From: Caenispirillum bisanense
Lineage (GTDB): Bacteria > Pseudomonadota > Alphaproteobacteria > Rhodospirillales > Rhodospirillaceae
Assembly (NCBI RefSeq): GCF_900230255.1
Contig: NZ_OCNJ01000001.1
Location: 806,001-870,000, forward strand
Length of the DNA stretch: 64,000 nt
Direction of reading: 5' to 3'
The notes under the pieces: generated by a model
Database searches by the model: none
Told to the model about the DNA's origin: nothing
What the model saw: the letters and a program-made list of their open reading frames with translations, nothing else
Shown: positions 56,707 through 64,000 of the stretch, piece after piece
Layout: each line of letters begins with the position of its first letter
Numbering within the stretch: the first letter of the stretch is position 1
Translations under genes and position numbers: made by a program

Positions 56707-58005
56707 CTACTCCGCCGCCTCCCGCAGGGGCTCGCCGGCCGTGGTGGGGGCGGCCGAGAAGTCGAAGGACATCTGCGCATCCTCCTCGCCGCGCGGGTCG
56801 AGCACGGCCGCGACGGGCGAGGTGCGGGCAGCCACCCGGAAGGGCGCCTGCTCTTCCATGGGCACCGAGGGGCGGGCGCGCAGGCGCCAGGCGGCGAAGG
56901 CGGTGGCGCCGCTGCCGACCACCACCAGGCAGGCGAACAGCGCCATGGGGCCGCCGGCGTCCATGATGGGCGACACGACGATGGGGCCGATGGTGGCGCC
57001 GATTGAATAGGACAGGATCAGGCCGCCGCTCGCCGCCACCAGTTCGCTGGGCTGCAGGTGGTCGTTCGCATGGGCGACGGCCATGGGATAGATGGTGAAG
57101 GAGATGCCGCCGAACAGCAGCGCCGCCGCCATCACCCACCAGAAGCCGAGGAAGCTGGCGCCGATCACCAGCAGCGACGTCGCCACCAAGGCGACGTAGA
57201 GGCCCGCCAGCACCATGCGGCGATCCAGCAGGTCCGACAACTTGCCGATGGGGTACTGGATGATGAGGCCGCCGAGGATGGTCGCCGACACGAAGATGGC
57301 CGTCTGCGGCACCGAATAGCCGAGCCCCTGCGTGAACACGGGGGCGAGGCCGTAGGAAGCGCCGAACACGATGCCGCCGGTGAAGGTGCCGAACACGCCC
57401 ATGGGCGACACCTGCCACAGCCGGCGGAAGCTGAAGGACACCACGTCGGGCAGCACGGGACCGGGCGTCGTCGTCATGGCCACCGGAACCACCGCCACCG
57501 ACAGCAGGATCGACACCACCACGAACAGCACGAAGCCCGCTTCGTCGGGCACGTTCAGCAGGAACTGGCCGAGGAACTGCGAGAAGTAGACGGTGATCAT
57601 GTAGGCCGACAGCACCTGTCCGCGCGTCTGGTTGGTGGCGCGTGCGTTCAGCCAGCTTTCGACGCAGATGAACAGGCCGGCCATGGTGAAGCCCTCGATG
57701 AGGCGCAGCGCCAGCCAGAACCACGGATCGAGCAGCAGGGCATGGGCCAGTGCCGCCCCCGAATAGAGCGACGCGAAGGCGGCGAAGGTGCGGATGTGCC
57801 CGACGCGGCGGATCACCCGCTCGGCGAACAGCGCGCCGATGGTCAGGCCGCCGAAATAGCCGGCCATGACCAGGCCGACGATGGTGGCGGACGACCCCGC
57901 CTGATCCAGGCGCAGGGAGGTGAGGGTGCCCATGAGGCCGTTGCCGAGCATCATGAAGGCGATGCCGAACAGCAGGGCGATGATGGGGACGACGATCTGG
58001 CGCAT
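56707..58005 (-). CDS. MFS transporter, YcaD-like
   Basis: 432 residues, twelve helices: GNGLMGTLTSLRLDQAGSSAT, FICVESWLNARATNQTRGQVLSAYM and QYPIGKLSDLLDRRMVL (second motif A). This is the YcaD group of the major-facilitator superfamily; substrate unknown. The C-terminus is a polar tail of about 60 residues. Divergent from hsp20 across a 544-base gap. Confidence 0.92.
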   Translation of the reverse strand: MRQIVVPIIALLFGIAFMMLGNGLMGTLTSLRLDQAGSSATIVGLVMAGYFGGLTIGALFAERVIRRVGHIRTFAAFASLYSGAALAHALLLDPWFWLALRLIEGFTMAGLFICVESWLNARATNQTRGQVLSAYMITVYFSQFLGQFLLNVPDEAGFVLFVVVSILLSVAVVPVAMTTTPGPVLPDVVSFSFRRLWQVSPMGVFGTFTGGIVFGASYGLAPVFTQGLGYSVPQTAIFVSATILGGLIIQYPIGKLSDLLDRRMVLAGLYVALVATSLLVIGASFLGFWWVMAAALLFGGISFTIYPMAVAHANDHLQPSELVAASGGLILSYSIGATIGPIVVSPIMDAGGPMALFACLVVVGSGATAFAAWRLRARPSVPMEEQAPFRVAARTSPVAAVLDPRGEEDAQMSFDFSAAPTTAGEPLREAAE

Positions 58006-58222
58006 GCGAACGGGAAACTCTCGGGGCCGGCGGTGTGTTCTTATCCAAAGGGCGGAGACGGCAGCCCTGGTGCGAGGCGGAACCCGGTCCCGGCCCCCGC
58101 TCCCCAGGCTGGCATCATCCGACCCGAGAGTTCAACGGAAAGGAGGTGCGCCTCGTTCGCGACCGCTTTGCGCGGCCGGCATGGCAGCCTCCGAAAAGGA
58201 GACTGTTTTAGTCCTCTTTCCG

Positions 58223-58253
58223 CTTGACGACGGCGACGGCAGGCTTATATAGT
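58223..58253 (+). promoter_or_regulatory. RpoH (sigma-32)-type promoter of hsp20
   Basis: CTTG at 58223-58226, exactly 17 bases, then CTTATATAG at 58244-58252. This follows the alphaproteobacterial RpoH pattern CTTG-N17-CYTATNT with one deviation at its end. It gives a leader of about 290 bases before the hsp20 start. Confidence 0.7.
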
Positions 58254-58523
58254 GACACTGCCGGATGCCGCAGAGCGGGTCCGGCTCCGCGCCTGCGCCG
58301 AACCGCAGCTCGCGCCTGAAGAGGAAACGACCCGCAGCCTGGGCGGCGGGATCGTGAGGCGGAGTTGGGGAGGGCAGCGCGATCTCGCAAGGGAGAGACC
58401 GGGACAAACGTCTTGCGGATCTTCCGAACCATCGCGACGACGGACGCGCCGGGAGCGGTCCGGGGTCGCACGACCGAAACGTTCGACGCATCGGGCAAGG
58501 GGCCTGGGCGGCGGGCCGGTCGG

Positions 58524-58543
58524 CATCGCTCTGAAGGAGGATG
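58524..58543 (+). ncRNA. ROSE-like RNA thermometer hairpin
   Basis: In the RNA, CAUC-(G)-CUCU (58524-58532) pairs with GGAG-GAUG (58536-58543) around a GAA loop, leaving a single bulged G at 58528. The SD GGAGG (58536-58540) and an AUG at 58541 lie inside the stem. The UCGCU pentamer matches the ROSE U(U/C)GCU motif, in which the central G faces the SD. The hsp20 ATG at 58550 is just beyond. Confidence 0.75.
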
Positions 58544-58549
58544 TGTGAC

Positions 58550-59017
58550 ATGATTGAAGACCTTGCCCCTCTGTTCCGCTCCACGGTCGGATTCGACCGC
58601 GCCGCGCGCCTGATGGAGGCTGCGCGCCACCGCGACGGCGGAACCAACTACCCGCCCTACGACATCGAGGCCATCGGCGAGACCGCCTACGCCGTGACCC
58701 TGGCCGTCGCCGGCTTCGAGCCGGACGACCTGCTGGTGGAAGTGCGCGACGGCATGCTGATCGTCGCCGGCCGCAAGGCCTCCGGCAAGGGCGAGGACGG
58801 CGGCGCGCCGGCCGCCATCACTTTGCACCGCGGCATCGCGTCCCGCGACTTCCTGCGCAAGTTCCATCTCGCCGAGCACGTCAAGGTGACGGGCGCCCGG
58901 CTTGAGAACGGGCTTCTGCGCATCGACCTGGCGCGGGAAGAGCCCAAGGCCAAGGCGCCGCTGAAGATCGCCATCGCCGCCGGTGCACCGAAGAATGCCC
59001 ACACCGCGGCGGCCTGA
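58550..59017 (+). CDS. Small heat-shock protein Hsp20
   Basis: 155 residues. The alpha-crystallin domain spans about residues 37-140: YDIEAIGETAYAVTLAVAGF, HRGIASRDFLRKFHLAEHV and GARLENGLLRIDLARE. Short tail with an I-x-I-like IAIAAG end. ATP-independent holdase. The ATG at 58550 was chosen over 58541, which abuts the ribosome site. Heat control by an RpoH-type promoter and a thermometer; rpoH follows 91 bases downstream. Confidence 0.95.
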   Translation: MIEDLAPLFRSTVGFDRAARLMEAARHRDGGTNYPPYDIEAIGETAYAVTLAVAGFEPDDLLVEVRDGMLIVAGRKASGKGEDGGAPAAITLHRGIASRDFLRKFHLAEHVKVTGARLENGLLRIDLAREEPKAKAPLKIAIAAGAPKNAHTAAA

Positions 59018-59108
59018 GCGCGCAGAGCCTTACGAGACGCGCCGGCCCAGCCGCACCGCACGCATCGCGAAAGCGGGATCTGAAGAATACGAAAGGGGAG
59101 ATGTCCCT

Positions 59109-60044
59109 ATGGAACTCAACGAGATCGACGTCCCCGTGAAGAACGTTCCGGTTCTGACGCCGGAGATGAGCTTCACCTCCTATGTCGAATCCATCCGCCG
59201 CTACCCCGTGCTGGAGCCGCAGGAGGAATACGACCTCGCCATGCGCTTCAAGATGCAGGGCGACGAGGCCGCGGCGCACCGCATGGTCAACAGCCACCTG
59301 CGTCTGGTGGTCAAGATCGCCTCGCAGTACCGCCGCTACGGCCTGCCCATGCCCGACCTGGTGAGCGAGGGCAACCTCGGCCTGCTGCGCGCCGTGCAGA
59401 AGTTCGAGCCGGAGAAGGGCTTCCGCCTCGCCACCTATGCCATGTGGTGGATCAAGGCCAGCATCAACGAATACGTGCTGAGCCAGTGGTCGCTGGTGAA
59501 GATGGGCTCCGACGCCGTCCAGAAGCGCCTGTTCTACAACCTCCGCAAGGTGAAGGCGCAGCTCGGCCTCTACGAGGACAGCGACATGGCTCCGGCCGAC
59601 GTCGCCCGCATCGCCGAGGAACTGAACGTCGGCCGCGACCACGTGGTGAACATGAACCGGCGCCTCATGGCGCGCGACAGTTCGCTGAACGCGCCGGTGT
59701 CGGGCGAGATCGAGACGGAGCGCATGGAGCTTCTGATCGACGACAACCCGAACCAGGAAGACACCTACGCGGCGTTCGAGGAACGCACCCTCGGCCGCCA
59801 GCTCATCAGCGAGGGTCTCGCGGCGCTCAACGACCGCGAGCGGGAAATCATCCAGGCCCGCCGCCTGGTCGACGACCCCATGACCCTGGAAGACCTGGGC
59901 AAGCGCTACGGCGTGTCGCGCGAGCGCGTGCGCCAGATCGAGAACCGGGCCTTCCAGAAGATGCAGAGCGCCATCAAGGCCGCCGCGCTGCGTCTGCGGG
60001 CTCCCATCGCGCAGGGTCTTGACCTGCTGCCCGCTCCTGTGTAA
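59109..60044 (+). CDS. rpoH: RNA polymerase sigma factor RpoH (sigma-32)
   Basis: 311 residues. Region 2 reads MPDLVSEGNLGLLRAVQKFEP and FRLATYAMWWIKASINEYVL; the RpoH box is QKRLFYNLRKVK; region 4 is LEDLGKRYGVSRERVRQIENRAFQK. Heat-shock sigma factor. GGGGAG lies upstream of the ATG at 59109. Placed right after hsp20, it may be co-transcribed from the RpoH-type promoter, which would be self-amplifying (inference). Alphaproteobacteria often have more than one RpoH. Confidence 0.97.
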   Translation: MELNEIDVPVKNVPVLTPEMSFTSYVESIRRYPVLEPQEEYDLAMRFKMQGDEAAAHRMVNSHLRLVVKIASQYRRYGLPMPDLVSEGNLGLLRAVQKFEPEKGFRLATYAMWWIKASINEYVLSQWSLVKMGSDAVQKRLFYNLRKVKAQLGLYEDSDMAPADVARIAEELNVGRDHVVNMNRRLMARDSSLNAPVSGEIETERMELLIDDNPNQEDTYAAFEERTLGRQLISEGLAALNDREREIIQARRLVDDPMTLEDLGKRYGVSRERVRQIENRAFQKMQSAIKAAALRLRAPIAQGLDLLPAPV

Positions 60045-60060
60045 GGTCCGCGCACAAATC

Positions 60061-60112
60061 GGGTTCCGGGTGAGGTGTTTTCATAACGCCTTGTTCCGGA
60101 ACCCAATTTTTT
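60061..60112 (+). terminator. Two-level intrinsic terminator of rpoH
   Basis: Outer stem GGGTTCCGG / CCGGAACCC, inner stem AGGTGTT / AACGCCT around TTCAT, then AATTTTTT. A strong rho-independent terminator 16 bases past rpoH. Confidence 0.95.
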
Positions 60113-60208
60113 CAAGTCGATCAATGTTTGCCTAAGCACTGCGGCTCGCGCGGCGGCGGCATTCTGATCATCCTTTGAAACTGTCACCGGTTTTGGGGAG
60201 GGGTCAAA

Positions 60209-61393
60209 ATGAGCCAGCTGTATAGCTGCACTGCGGAAGTCGTCGACGTCCTTCAGCCTGTCGATCCCATTCATTGCGTGCGTTCGGACGTGCTCCGGGC
60301 GACGGCGCTGCGGTTCGTGCAGGCGTTTCCCGGCGATGTGCTCTACGCCGTGAAGTGCAACGACCATCCCGCGGTGCTGCAGGCCCTCCACGAGGGCGGT
60401 ATCCGACACTTCGACACGGCGTCCATCGTCGAAATCCGCAACGTGCGCAGCCAGCTGCCCGCGGCCGAGTGTCATTTCATGCACCCGATCAAGGCGCCCG
60501 ACGCCATCGCCGAGGCTTACTACAAGCACGGCGTGCGGTCCTTCGTGCTCGATCACGAGGACGAACTGGCGAAGATCGTCGAGGTCACGCGCGGCGCTCG
60601 CGACCTGACGCTCGCCGTGCGGCTGGAAATGCCGCGCGGCCAGGCGCTCATGGACCTGTCGGGCAAGTTCGGCGCGCCGGTGCACGAGGCGGCCCGCCTG
60701 CTGCGCCAGTGCAAGGCGGTGGCGGCCAAGGTCGGCCTGACCTTCCACGTCGGCTCGCAGTGCGTCGACGTGCGCGCCTTCGGCGTCGCCATGGACCTGG
60801 TGGGTGAGACCCTGAAGCAGTCGGGCGTCGACATCGACCTGCTGGACGTCGGTGGCGGCTTCCCCGGCCAGTACACCGGCAGCGAGCCCGCCTTCGAGGA
60901 CTTCTGCGACGAGATCCGCGCCGGCATCGCGCGCATCGGCCTGCCCGGCACCTGCCGCCTGCAGTGCGAGCCGGGCCGGGCGCTGGTGTGGGACGGGCTG
61001 TCGGTGATCTGCCGCGTCGACCTCCGCCGCGGGTCCTCGGTCTACCTCAACGACGGCACCTACGGCAGCCTGTCGGAGCTGAAGTACCTGGGGCCATGCT
61101 TCCCCATCTCGGTGATCCGCCGCCACGGCGAGCCGGTGGGGCAGGAGTGGGACGACTTCCAGCTGTTCGGCCCGACCTGCGATTCGGTGGACAGCATGCC
61201 CGGCCCGCACCGCATGCCGGCCGACATCCGTACCGGCGACTGGATCGAGATCGGCCTCATGGGCGCCTATTCCAACGCCCTGCGCACCCGCTTCAACGGC
61301 TTCCACGCCGACCGCTTCGTGGAAATCCGCCACGAGGACGACGGCGGCAAGGTGACTTGGCTCGACTCCTACAAGGTCCGCAAGGTCGCCTGA
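60209..61393 (+). CDS. Ornithine/lysine decarboxylase (alanine-racemase fold)
   Basis: 394 residues, PLP type III. VLYAVKCNDHPAVL holds the PLP lysine; FHVGSQCVDVRAF, DVGGGFPGQY, CEPGRALV and FGPTCDSVD (active-site Cys/Asp of the dimer) follow. Decarboxylates ornithine to putrescine and perhaps lysine to cadaverine, as in other alphaproteobacteria. Spermidine synthase lies 350 bases away on the other strand, completing a polyamine pair. Ends at its own terminator. Confidence 0.94.
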   Translation: MSQLYSCTAEVVDVLQPVDPIHCVRSDVLRATALRFVQAFPGDVLYAVKCNDHPAVLQALHEGGIRHFDTASIVEIRNVRSQLPAAECHFMHPIKAPDAIAEAYYKHGVRSFVLDHEDELAKIVEVTRGARDLTLAVRLEMPRGQALMDLSGKFGAPVHEAARLLRQCKAVAAKVGLTFHVGSQCVDVRAFGVAMDLVGETLKQSGVDIDLLDVGGGFPGQYTGSEPAFEDFCDEIRAGIARIGLPGTCRLQCEPGRALVWDGLSVICRVDLRRGSSVYLNDGTYGSLSELKYLGPCFPISVIRRHGEPVGQEWDDFQLFGPTCDSVDSMPGPHRMPADIRTGDWIEIGLMGAYSNALRTRFNGFHADRFVEIRHEDDGGKVTWLDSYKVRKVA

Positions 61394-61422
61394 GGCGGGT
61401 GGTGCCCTGCGACGAAAGACAT

Positions 61423-61460
61423 TGCCCCGGAGCGGCGGACGCTGCTCCGGGGCATTTCTT
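61423..61460 (+). terminator. Intrinsic terminator of the decarboxylase gene
   Basis: TGCCCCGGAGC pairs perfectly with GCTCCGGGGCA around a 10-base loop, followed by TTTCTTT. 29 bases past the stop. Confidence 0.95.
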
Positions 61461-61523
61461 TGCAGCGGATTGACCGCCGCGTTGTCTCCCGATCAAATGG
61501 CGGGGATCTTCGGGAGGTCGCTC

Positions 61524-61739
61524 ATGCATCACCGTGTCACCCTCACCTTCGCCGAGCACCATTTCTGGCGCCTTCTTCACGTGGTGGAGGCGGGCGACGA
61601 GGTCGAGATTCTGCGGGAGAACCAGACGTCCCTCCGCCTCCGGCCGTCGGGAGACGACAGGAGGCGGAGGTTCTACGGGTGGCGAGTCGTTGCCAGAAGG
61701 CGTCTCGCTGAAGCCTTGCATCAGGATCGGCGGACGTGA
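61524..61739 (+). CDS. Orphan Phd-like antitoxin
   Basis: 71 residues from an ATG six bases after GGGAGG. VTLTFAEHHFWRLLHVVEAGDEVEILRENQ follows the Phd/YefM pattern (compare VTLAHAKEHLEDLIAQAEAGEAVSILRDG at 33840), but the usual RxVARL strand is replaced by TSLRLRPSG and the tail is Arg-rich. No toxin gene adjoins it: the next gene is speE on the opposite strand. A decayed or solitary antitoxin; the homology call is mine by eye. Confidence 0.55.
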   Translation: MHHRVTLTFAEHHFWRLLHVVEAGDEVEILRENQTSLRLRPSGDDRRRRFYGWRVVARRRLAEALHQDRRT

Positions 61740-61746
61740 CCCGGCC

Positions 61747-62601
61747 TCATCCCGCCAGGCGGGCGATCCAGGTCGGCAGTGCGAAGGCGGCCTTGTGGAG
61801 GGCGGCGTTGTAGTGATCGGTGGCGAGGCCGATGGCGTCGATGCGGCGCGCCACTTCGTCCTGCGGCAGGGTGCCGAGGTCGGTGCCGCGCGACGCCCAG
61901 GTCAGCGTCATGAAGCCGCCGATGTAGGTCGGCGTGACCGTCAGGTAGGTGCCGGCGTGCGGGAAGACGCCGCGCAGCTGCTTCATGGTCTCGGCCAGTT
62001 CGTCCTTCTGGAAGAACGGGCAGCCGTTCTGGAAGACGGCGATGCCGCGGTCCGACAGGGCGCGCTTCAGCAGCTCGTAGAACTCGGTGGCGAACAGCAC
62101 CTGGGCCGGGCCGATGGGGTCGGGCCGGTCGGCGATGATGAGGTCGTAGCGGCCTTCCGCCTCGGCGCTCTTCAGGAACTCGAAGGCGTCCTCGATGTGC
62201 AGGTGGAAGCGCGGGTCGTCGAAGGCGCCCTTGTTGACGTGCGCGAAGTGCTGTTTGCAGGCCTGCACCACCTGACCGTCGATCTCGCACATGTCGACCT
62301 CGACGCCCGGATGCTTGAGGCATTCCTCGGCGATGGCGCCGTCGCCGCCGCCGACGATCATGACGCGCTTGACGGCGCCGTGCTCGATCATCGGCAGGTG
62401 GCTCAGCATCTCGGAGTAGGAGGCTTCGTCGCGTTCGGTGATCTGCACGACGCCGTCGAGCGTCATGACGCGGCCGAGGGCCTCGGTGTCGAAGATCTGG
62501 ATATGCTGGAACTCGGACCGCTGGTTGACCAGCATGTCGCCCGCGACTTCCATGTGCTGCCCGTAGCCCTTGTGCAGGGTCTCGGAGAAGATGGTGGCCA
62601 T
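61747..62601 (-). CDS. speE: Spermidine synthase (polyamine aminopropyltransferase)
   Basis: 284 residues. MTLDGVVQITERDEASYSEML, VMIVGGGDGAIAEECLKHPGV (decarboxylated-SAM site), MCEIDGQVV and YDLIIADRPDPIGPA. Transfers an aminopropyl group to putrescine. The usual D-(S/C)-T-D-P-(I/V)-GP block reads DRPDPIGP here; both acids are kept, the small residues between are Arg-Pro. Convergent with the Phd-like gene, single transcript. Pairs functionally with the decarboxylase upstream. Confidence 0.92.
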   Translation of the reverse strand: MATIFSETLHKGYGQHMEVAGDMLVNQRSEFQHIQIFDTEALGRVMTLDGVVQITERDEASYSEMLSHLPMIEHGAVKRVMIVGGGDGAIAEECLKHPGVEVDMCEIDGQVVQACKQHFAHVNKGAFDDPRFHLHIEDAFEFLKSAEAEGRYDLIIADRPDPIGPAQVLFATEFYELLKRALSDRGIAVFQNGCPFFQKDELAETMKQLRGVFPHAGTYLTVTPTYIGGFMTLTWASRGTDLGTLPQDEVARRIDAIGLATDHYNAALHKAAFALPTWIARLAG

Positions 62602-62783
62602 CGTCTCGCGACTCCGTCTCGTCTGGTTGTCTCGGTTGCGATGAGCGGCAGGGTATAGACCAGGCGCGGCGGCCGGTCACGGGAAAACGGCGGTGATCCG
62701 GGACGCGTGACGGTGGCAATGGCCTTGCCGGGATGGCGCAAGGTGCCATATCTTCTACGGCGTCGCAGGAGGGGGCGGCGCCG

Positions 62784-63170
62784 ATGCGGGTTTTCAAGAC
62801 GAGGCCGTTCGCCCGGTGGGCGCGGCACGAAGGCATTTCGGATCGCGTCCTGCGGGAGGCCGTGGCGGAGATCGAGGCCGGTCTGGTGGATGCGGACCTC
62901 GGCGGGGGTCTGTATAAGAAGCGCGTCGCACGACCCGGGCAGGGCAAGAGTGGCGGCTACCGTATGCTCTTGGCGTGCCGACAGGGCGAGCGTATCGTCT
63001 TCGTCATCGGTTATGCGAAGAGCGAGAAAGACAACATCGACGATCGAGAGCTTCTGAAGCTTCGTCTCTATGCCGGTCATGTGCTGAAACAGAGCAATGC
63101 CGACTTGGATGAAGCCATTGAAGAACGCAAGCTGATAGAGATCGACCATGCCCAGAAGTACGATTCTTGA
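62784..63170 (+). CDS. RelE/HigB-type toxin (addiction-module toxin, DUF1044-like)
   Basis: 128 residues. VFKTRPFARWARHEGISD, EIEAGLVDADLGGGLYKKRVARPGQGKSGGYR and FVIGYAKSEKDNIDDREL are the blocks of this family of RNase toxins. The ATG at 62784 agrees with the family length. Its end overlaps the antitoxin start by 23 bases, toxin-first as in HigBA. Confidence 0.92.
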   Translation: MRVFKTRPFARWARHEGISDRVLREAVAEIEAGLVDADLGGGLYKKRVARPGQGKSGGYRMLLACRQGERIVFVIGYAKSEKDNIDDRELLKLRLYAGHVLKQSNADLDEAIEERKLIEIDHAQKYDS

Positions 63171-63453
63171 CGCCGTCTACGAGGCCGCCAAGGACCTGCA
63201 CGACATCGGCCTCATTTCCGACCAGGACATGGCCAAGTACGACGACATTCGCCCGATCCCGGGGTCCTTCTCACCGGCCGACATCCGCCGGATCCGGCAG
63301 GCGTGTGGTGACGACGAGCAGATGTTCGCCCGCCATCTCGGAGTCACCGTGGAAACGGTGCACAAGTGGGAAGCCGGCACCAAGAAGCCGTCCGGCCCCG
63401 TGCGCCGCCTGCTCGACCTGATCGACCGCAAGGGCATCCAGGCGATCTATTAG
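63148..63453 (+). CDS. HigA-type helix-turn-helix antitoxin
   Basis: 101 residues. DIRRIRQACGDDEQMFARHLGVTVETVHKWEAGTKKPSGP is an Xre-like HTH (Q-M-F-A instead of Q-x-x-A), the antitoxin of the preceding RelE-like toxin and likely repressor of the pair. Begins inside the toxin gene, so translation is coupled. Its stop overlaps the end of the convergent RimK-type gene. Confidence 0.93.
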   Translation: MPRSTILDAVYEAAKDLHDIGLISDQDMAKYDDIRPIPGSFSPADIRRIRQACGDDEQMFARHLGVTVETVHKWEAGTKKPSGPVRRLLDLIDRKGIQAIY

Positions 63454-64000
63454 GCCCGTGCGGCCTCCAGCCGGCGCAGGAACTCGCGCATGACGGCGCG
63501 GTAGAGGTCCATGCCCAGCACCTGGTCCTCGACGTCGCTTTCGATGCTCGGGTTGTCGTTCACCTCGATGACCACGCAGCCGTAGTCGGTCGTCTGCTTG
63601 ATGTCGACGCCGTAGAGCCCGTTGCCCATCAGTCCCGCCGCCCGCAGGCCGAGCGCCACCACCTCGGGCGGGGCCTCGTCGACCGGAATGGTGCGGTAGC
63701 CGCCCTGCTCGAACCCGCCGCCTTCCTTGTGGTTGACGATCTGCCAGTGGCTCGTGCTCATGAGGTACTGGCAGACATACAGCGGCTGGCCGTTCAGCAC
63801 GCCGACGCGCCAGTCGTATTCCGTCGGCATGAAGGCCTGGGCGAGGATGAGGTCGGACTTCTCCAGCAGCTTGCCGCCGACCTCCAGCAGTTCCTTGCGG
63901 TCGTTCACCTTCACCACGCCGCGCGAGAACGACCCGTCGGGCACCTTCAGCACCATGGGGTATTCCAGCTCGGCGTCGATGGTCTTCAGCCGCTTGCGGT
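63450..64000 (-). CDS. RimK-type ATP-grasp ligase, C-terminal part (cut by window edge)
   Basis: The last about 183 residues are seen; the gene continues beyond base 64000. YPMVLKVPDGSFSRGVVKV is the ATP-grasp nucleotide site, followed by ILAQAFMPTEYDWRVGVLNG, and GVDIKQTTDYGCVVIEVNDNPSIESD (metal and ATP carboxylates). Belongs to the RimK/glutathione-synthase-like amino-acid ligases; substrate unknown. An internal ATG at 63956 is not the start, since the frame is open into the window edge with matching text (RLKTIDAELEYP). Confidence 0.85.
   Translation of the reverse strand, partial: RKRLKTIDAELEYPMVLKVPDGSFSRGVVKVNDRKELLEVGGKLLEKSDLILAQAFMPTEYDWRVGVLNGQPLYVCQYLMSTSHWQIVNHKEGGGFEQGGYRTIPVDEAPPEVVALGLRAAGLMGNGLYGVDIKQTTDYGCVVIEVNDNPSIESDVEDQVLGMDLYRAVMREFLRRLEAARA

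Larger units (their letters stand above)
58006..58549. promoter_or_regulatory. 544-base gap between MFS gene and hsp20
   Basis: No gene is convincing here. The plus strand holds an RpoH-type promoter (58223-58253) and a ROSE-like hairpin (58524-58543) for hsp20. The first 215 bases presumably carry the divergent MFS promoter, which I could not pin down. Confidence 0.6.

Overview
The window reads as chromosomal DNA from a high-GC, free-living alphaproteobacterium, most like Rhodospirillales/Azospirillaceae. The pointers are family matches made by eye: an indole-/phenylpyruvate decarboxylase of the Azospirillum IpdC type, GapR (DUF2312), a DivK-like receiver, an alphaproteobacterial RpoH, a 2-oxoacid:ferredoxin oxidoreductase pair, a Shethna-type FeSII ferredoxin and a nitrogenase-associated ArsC-like protein. 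I saw no rRNA, tRNA, insertion sequence, prophage or CRISPR array. Coding density is high and most genes sit in short operons.

Layout. 1-1.8 kb: molybdopterin genes mobB-moeA, then two palindromic repeat elements. 2.2-11.3 kb (minus strand): a GlgE-pathway operon (GH13 amylase-like protein, glgE, treS-maltokinase fusion, glgB) that turns trehalose into branched alpha-glucan. 11.5-16.1 kb: two unknown proteins and small envelope proteins (PLDc_N-like, TspO, AI-2E/PerM exporter, DUF883, holin-X-like). 16.2-20.3 kb: korA-korB-ferritin-like operon with two divergent, duplicated dicluster ferredoxins. 20.4-23.5 kb: azoreductase, methyltransferase, alpha/beta hydrolase and isochorismatase-like hydrolase. 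23.7-29.5 kb: DEAD-box helicase with a long charged tail, a stand-alone sigma-like protein, an RBBP9-like hydrolase, ipdC and rpmJ. 29.7-35.5 kb: glcDEF, a VapBC-like toxin-antitoxin pair and two VOC proteins. 35.5-43.5 kb: YihY membrane protein, an unusual MCP-tip/Cache protein, a GCS2 ligase, an N-formylglutamate amidohydrolase, two transporters and glycerate kinase. 43.5-48.7 kb: pyruvate kinase, two paralogous small membrane proteins, the nitrogenase-associated protein and FeSII divergent pair, Pmp3, a REC-HPt protein and GapR. 48.8-55.3 kb: a PAS-GGDEF-EAL protein, a secreted Met/Gln-rich protein, a DivK-like receiver, ArsN2, an ArsR/pseudo-ArsC fusion and Ada. 55.3-64 kb: thioesterase, phosphatase, MFS carrier, hsp20 with a thermometer-like leader, rpoH, ornithine/lysine decarboxylase and spermidine synthase, a HigBA-type pair and a truncated RimK-type ligase.

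Functional links. Glycolate oxidase, glycerate kinase and pyruvate kinase fit C2/C3 acid use. The decarboxylase and SpeE give a polyamine route. KorAB, low-potential ferredoxins, FeSII and the nitrogenase-associated protein point to a microaerobic, possibly diazotrophic life, although no nif structural gene is in view. The most unusual items are the ArsR fusion to an arsenate-reductase fold with no catalytic cysteines, the ROSE-like hairpin plus RpoH-type promoter in front of hsp20-rpoH, the receiver-less PhyR-like sigma domain, and the inverted, soluble MCP-tip/Cache protein.
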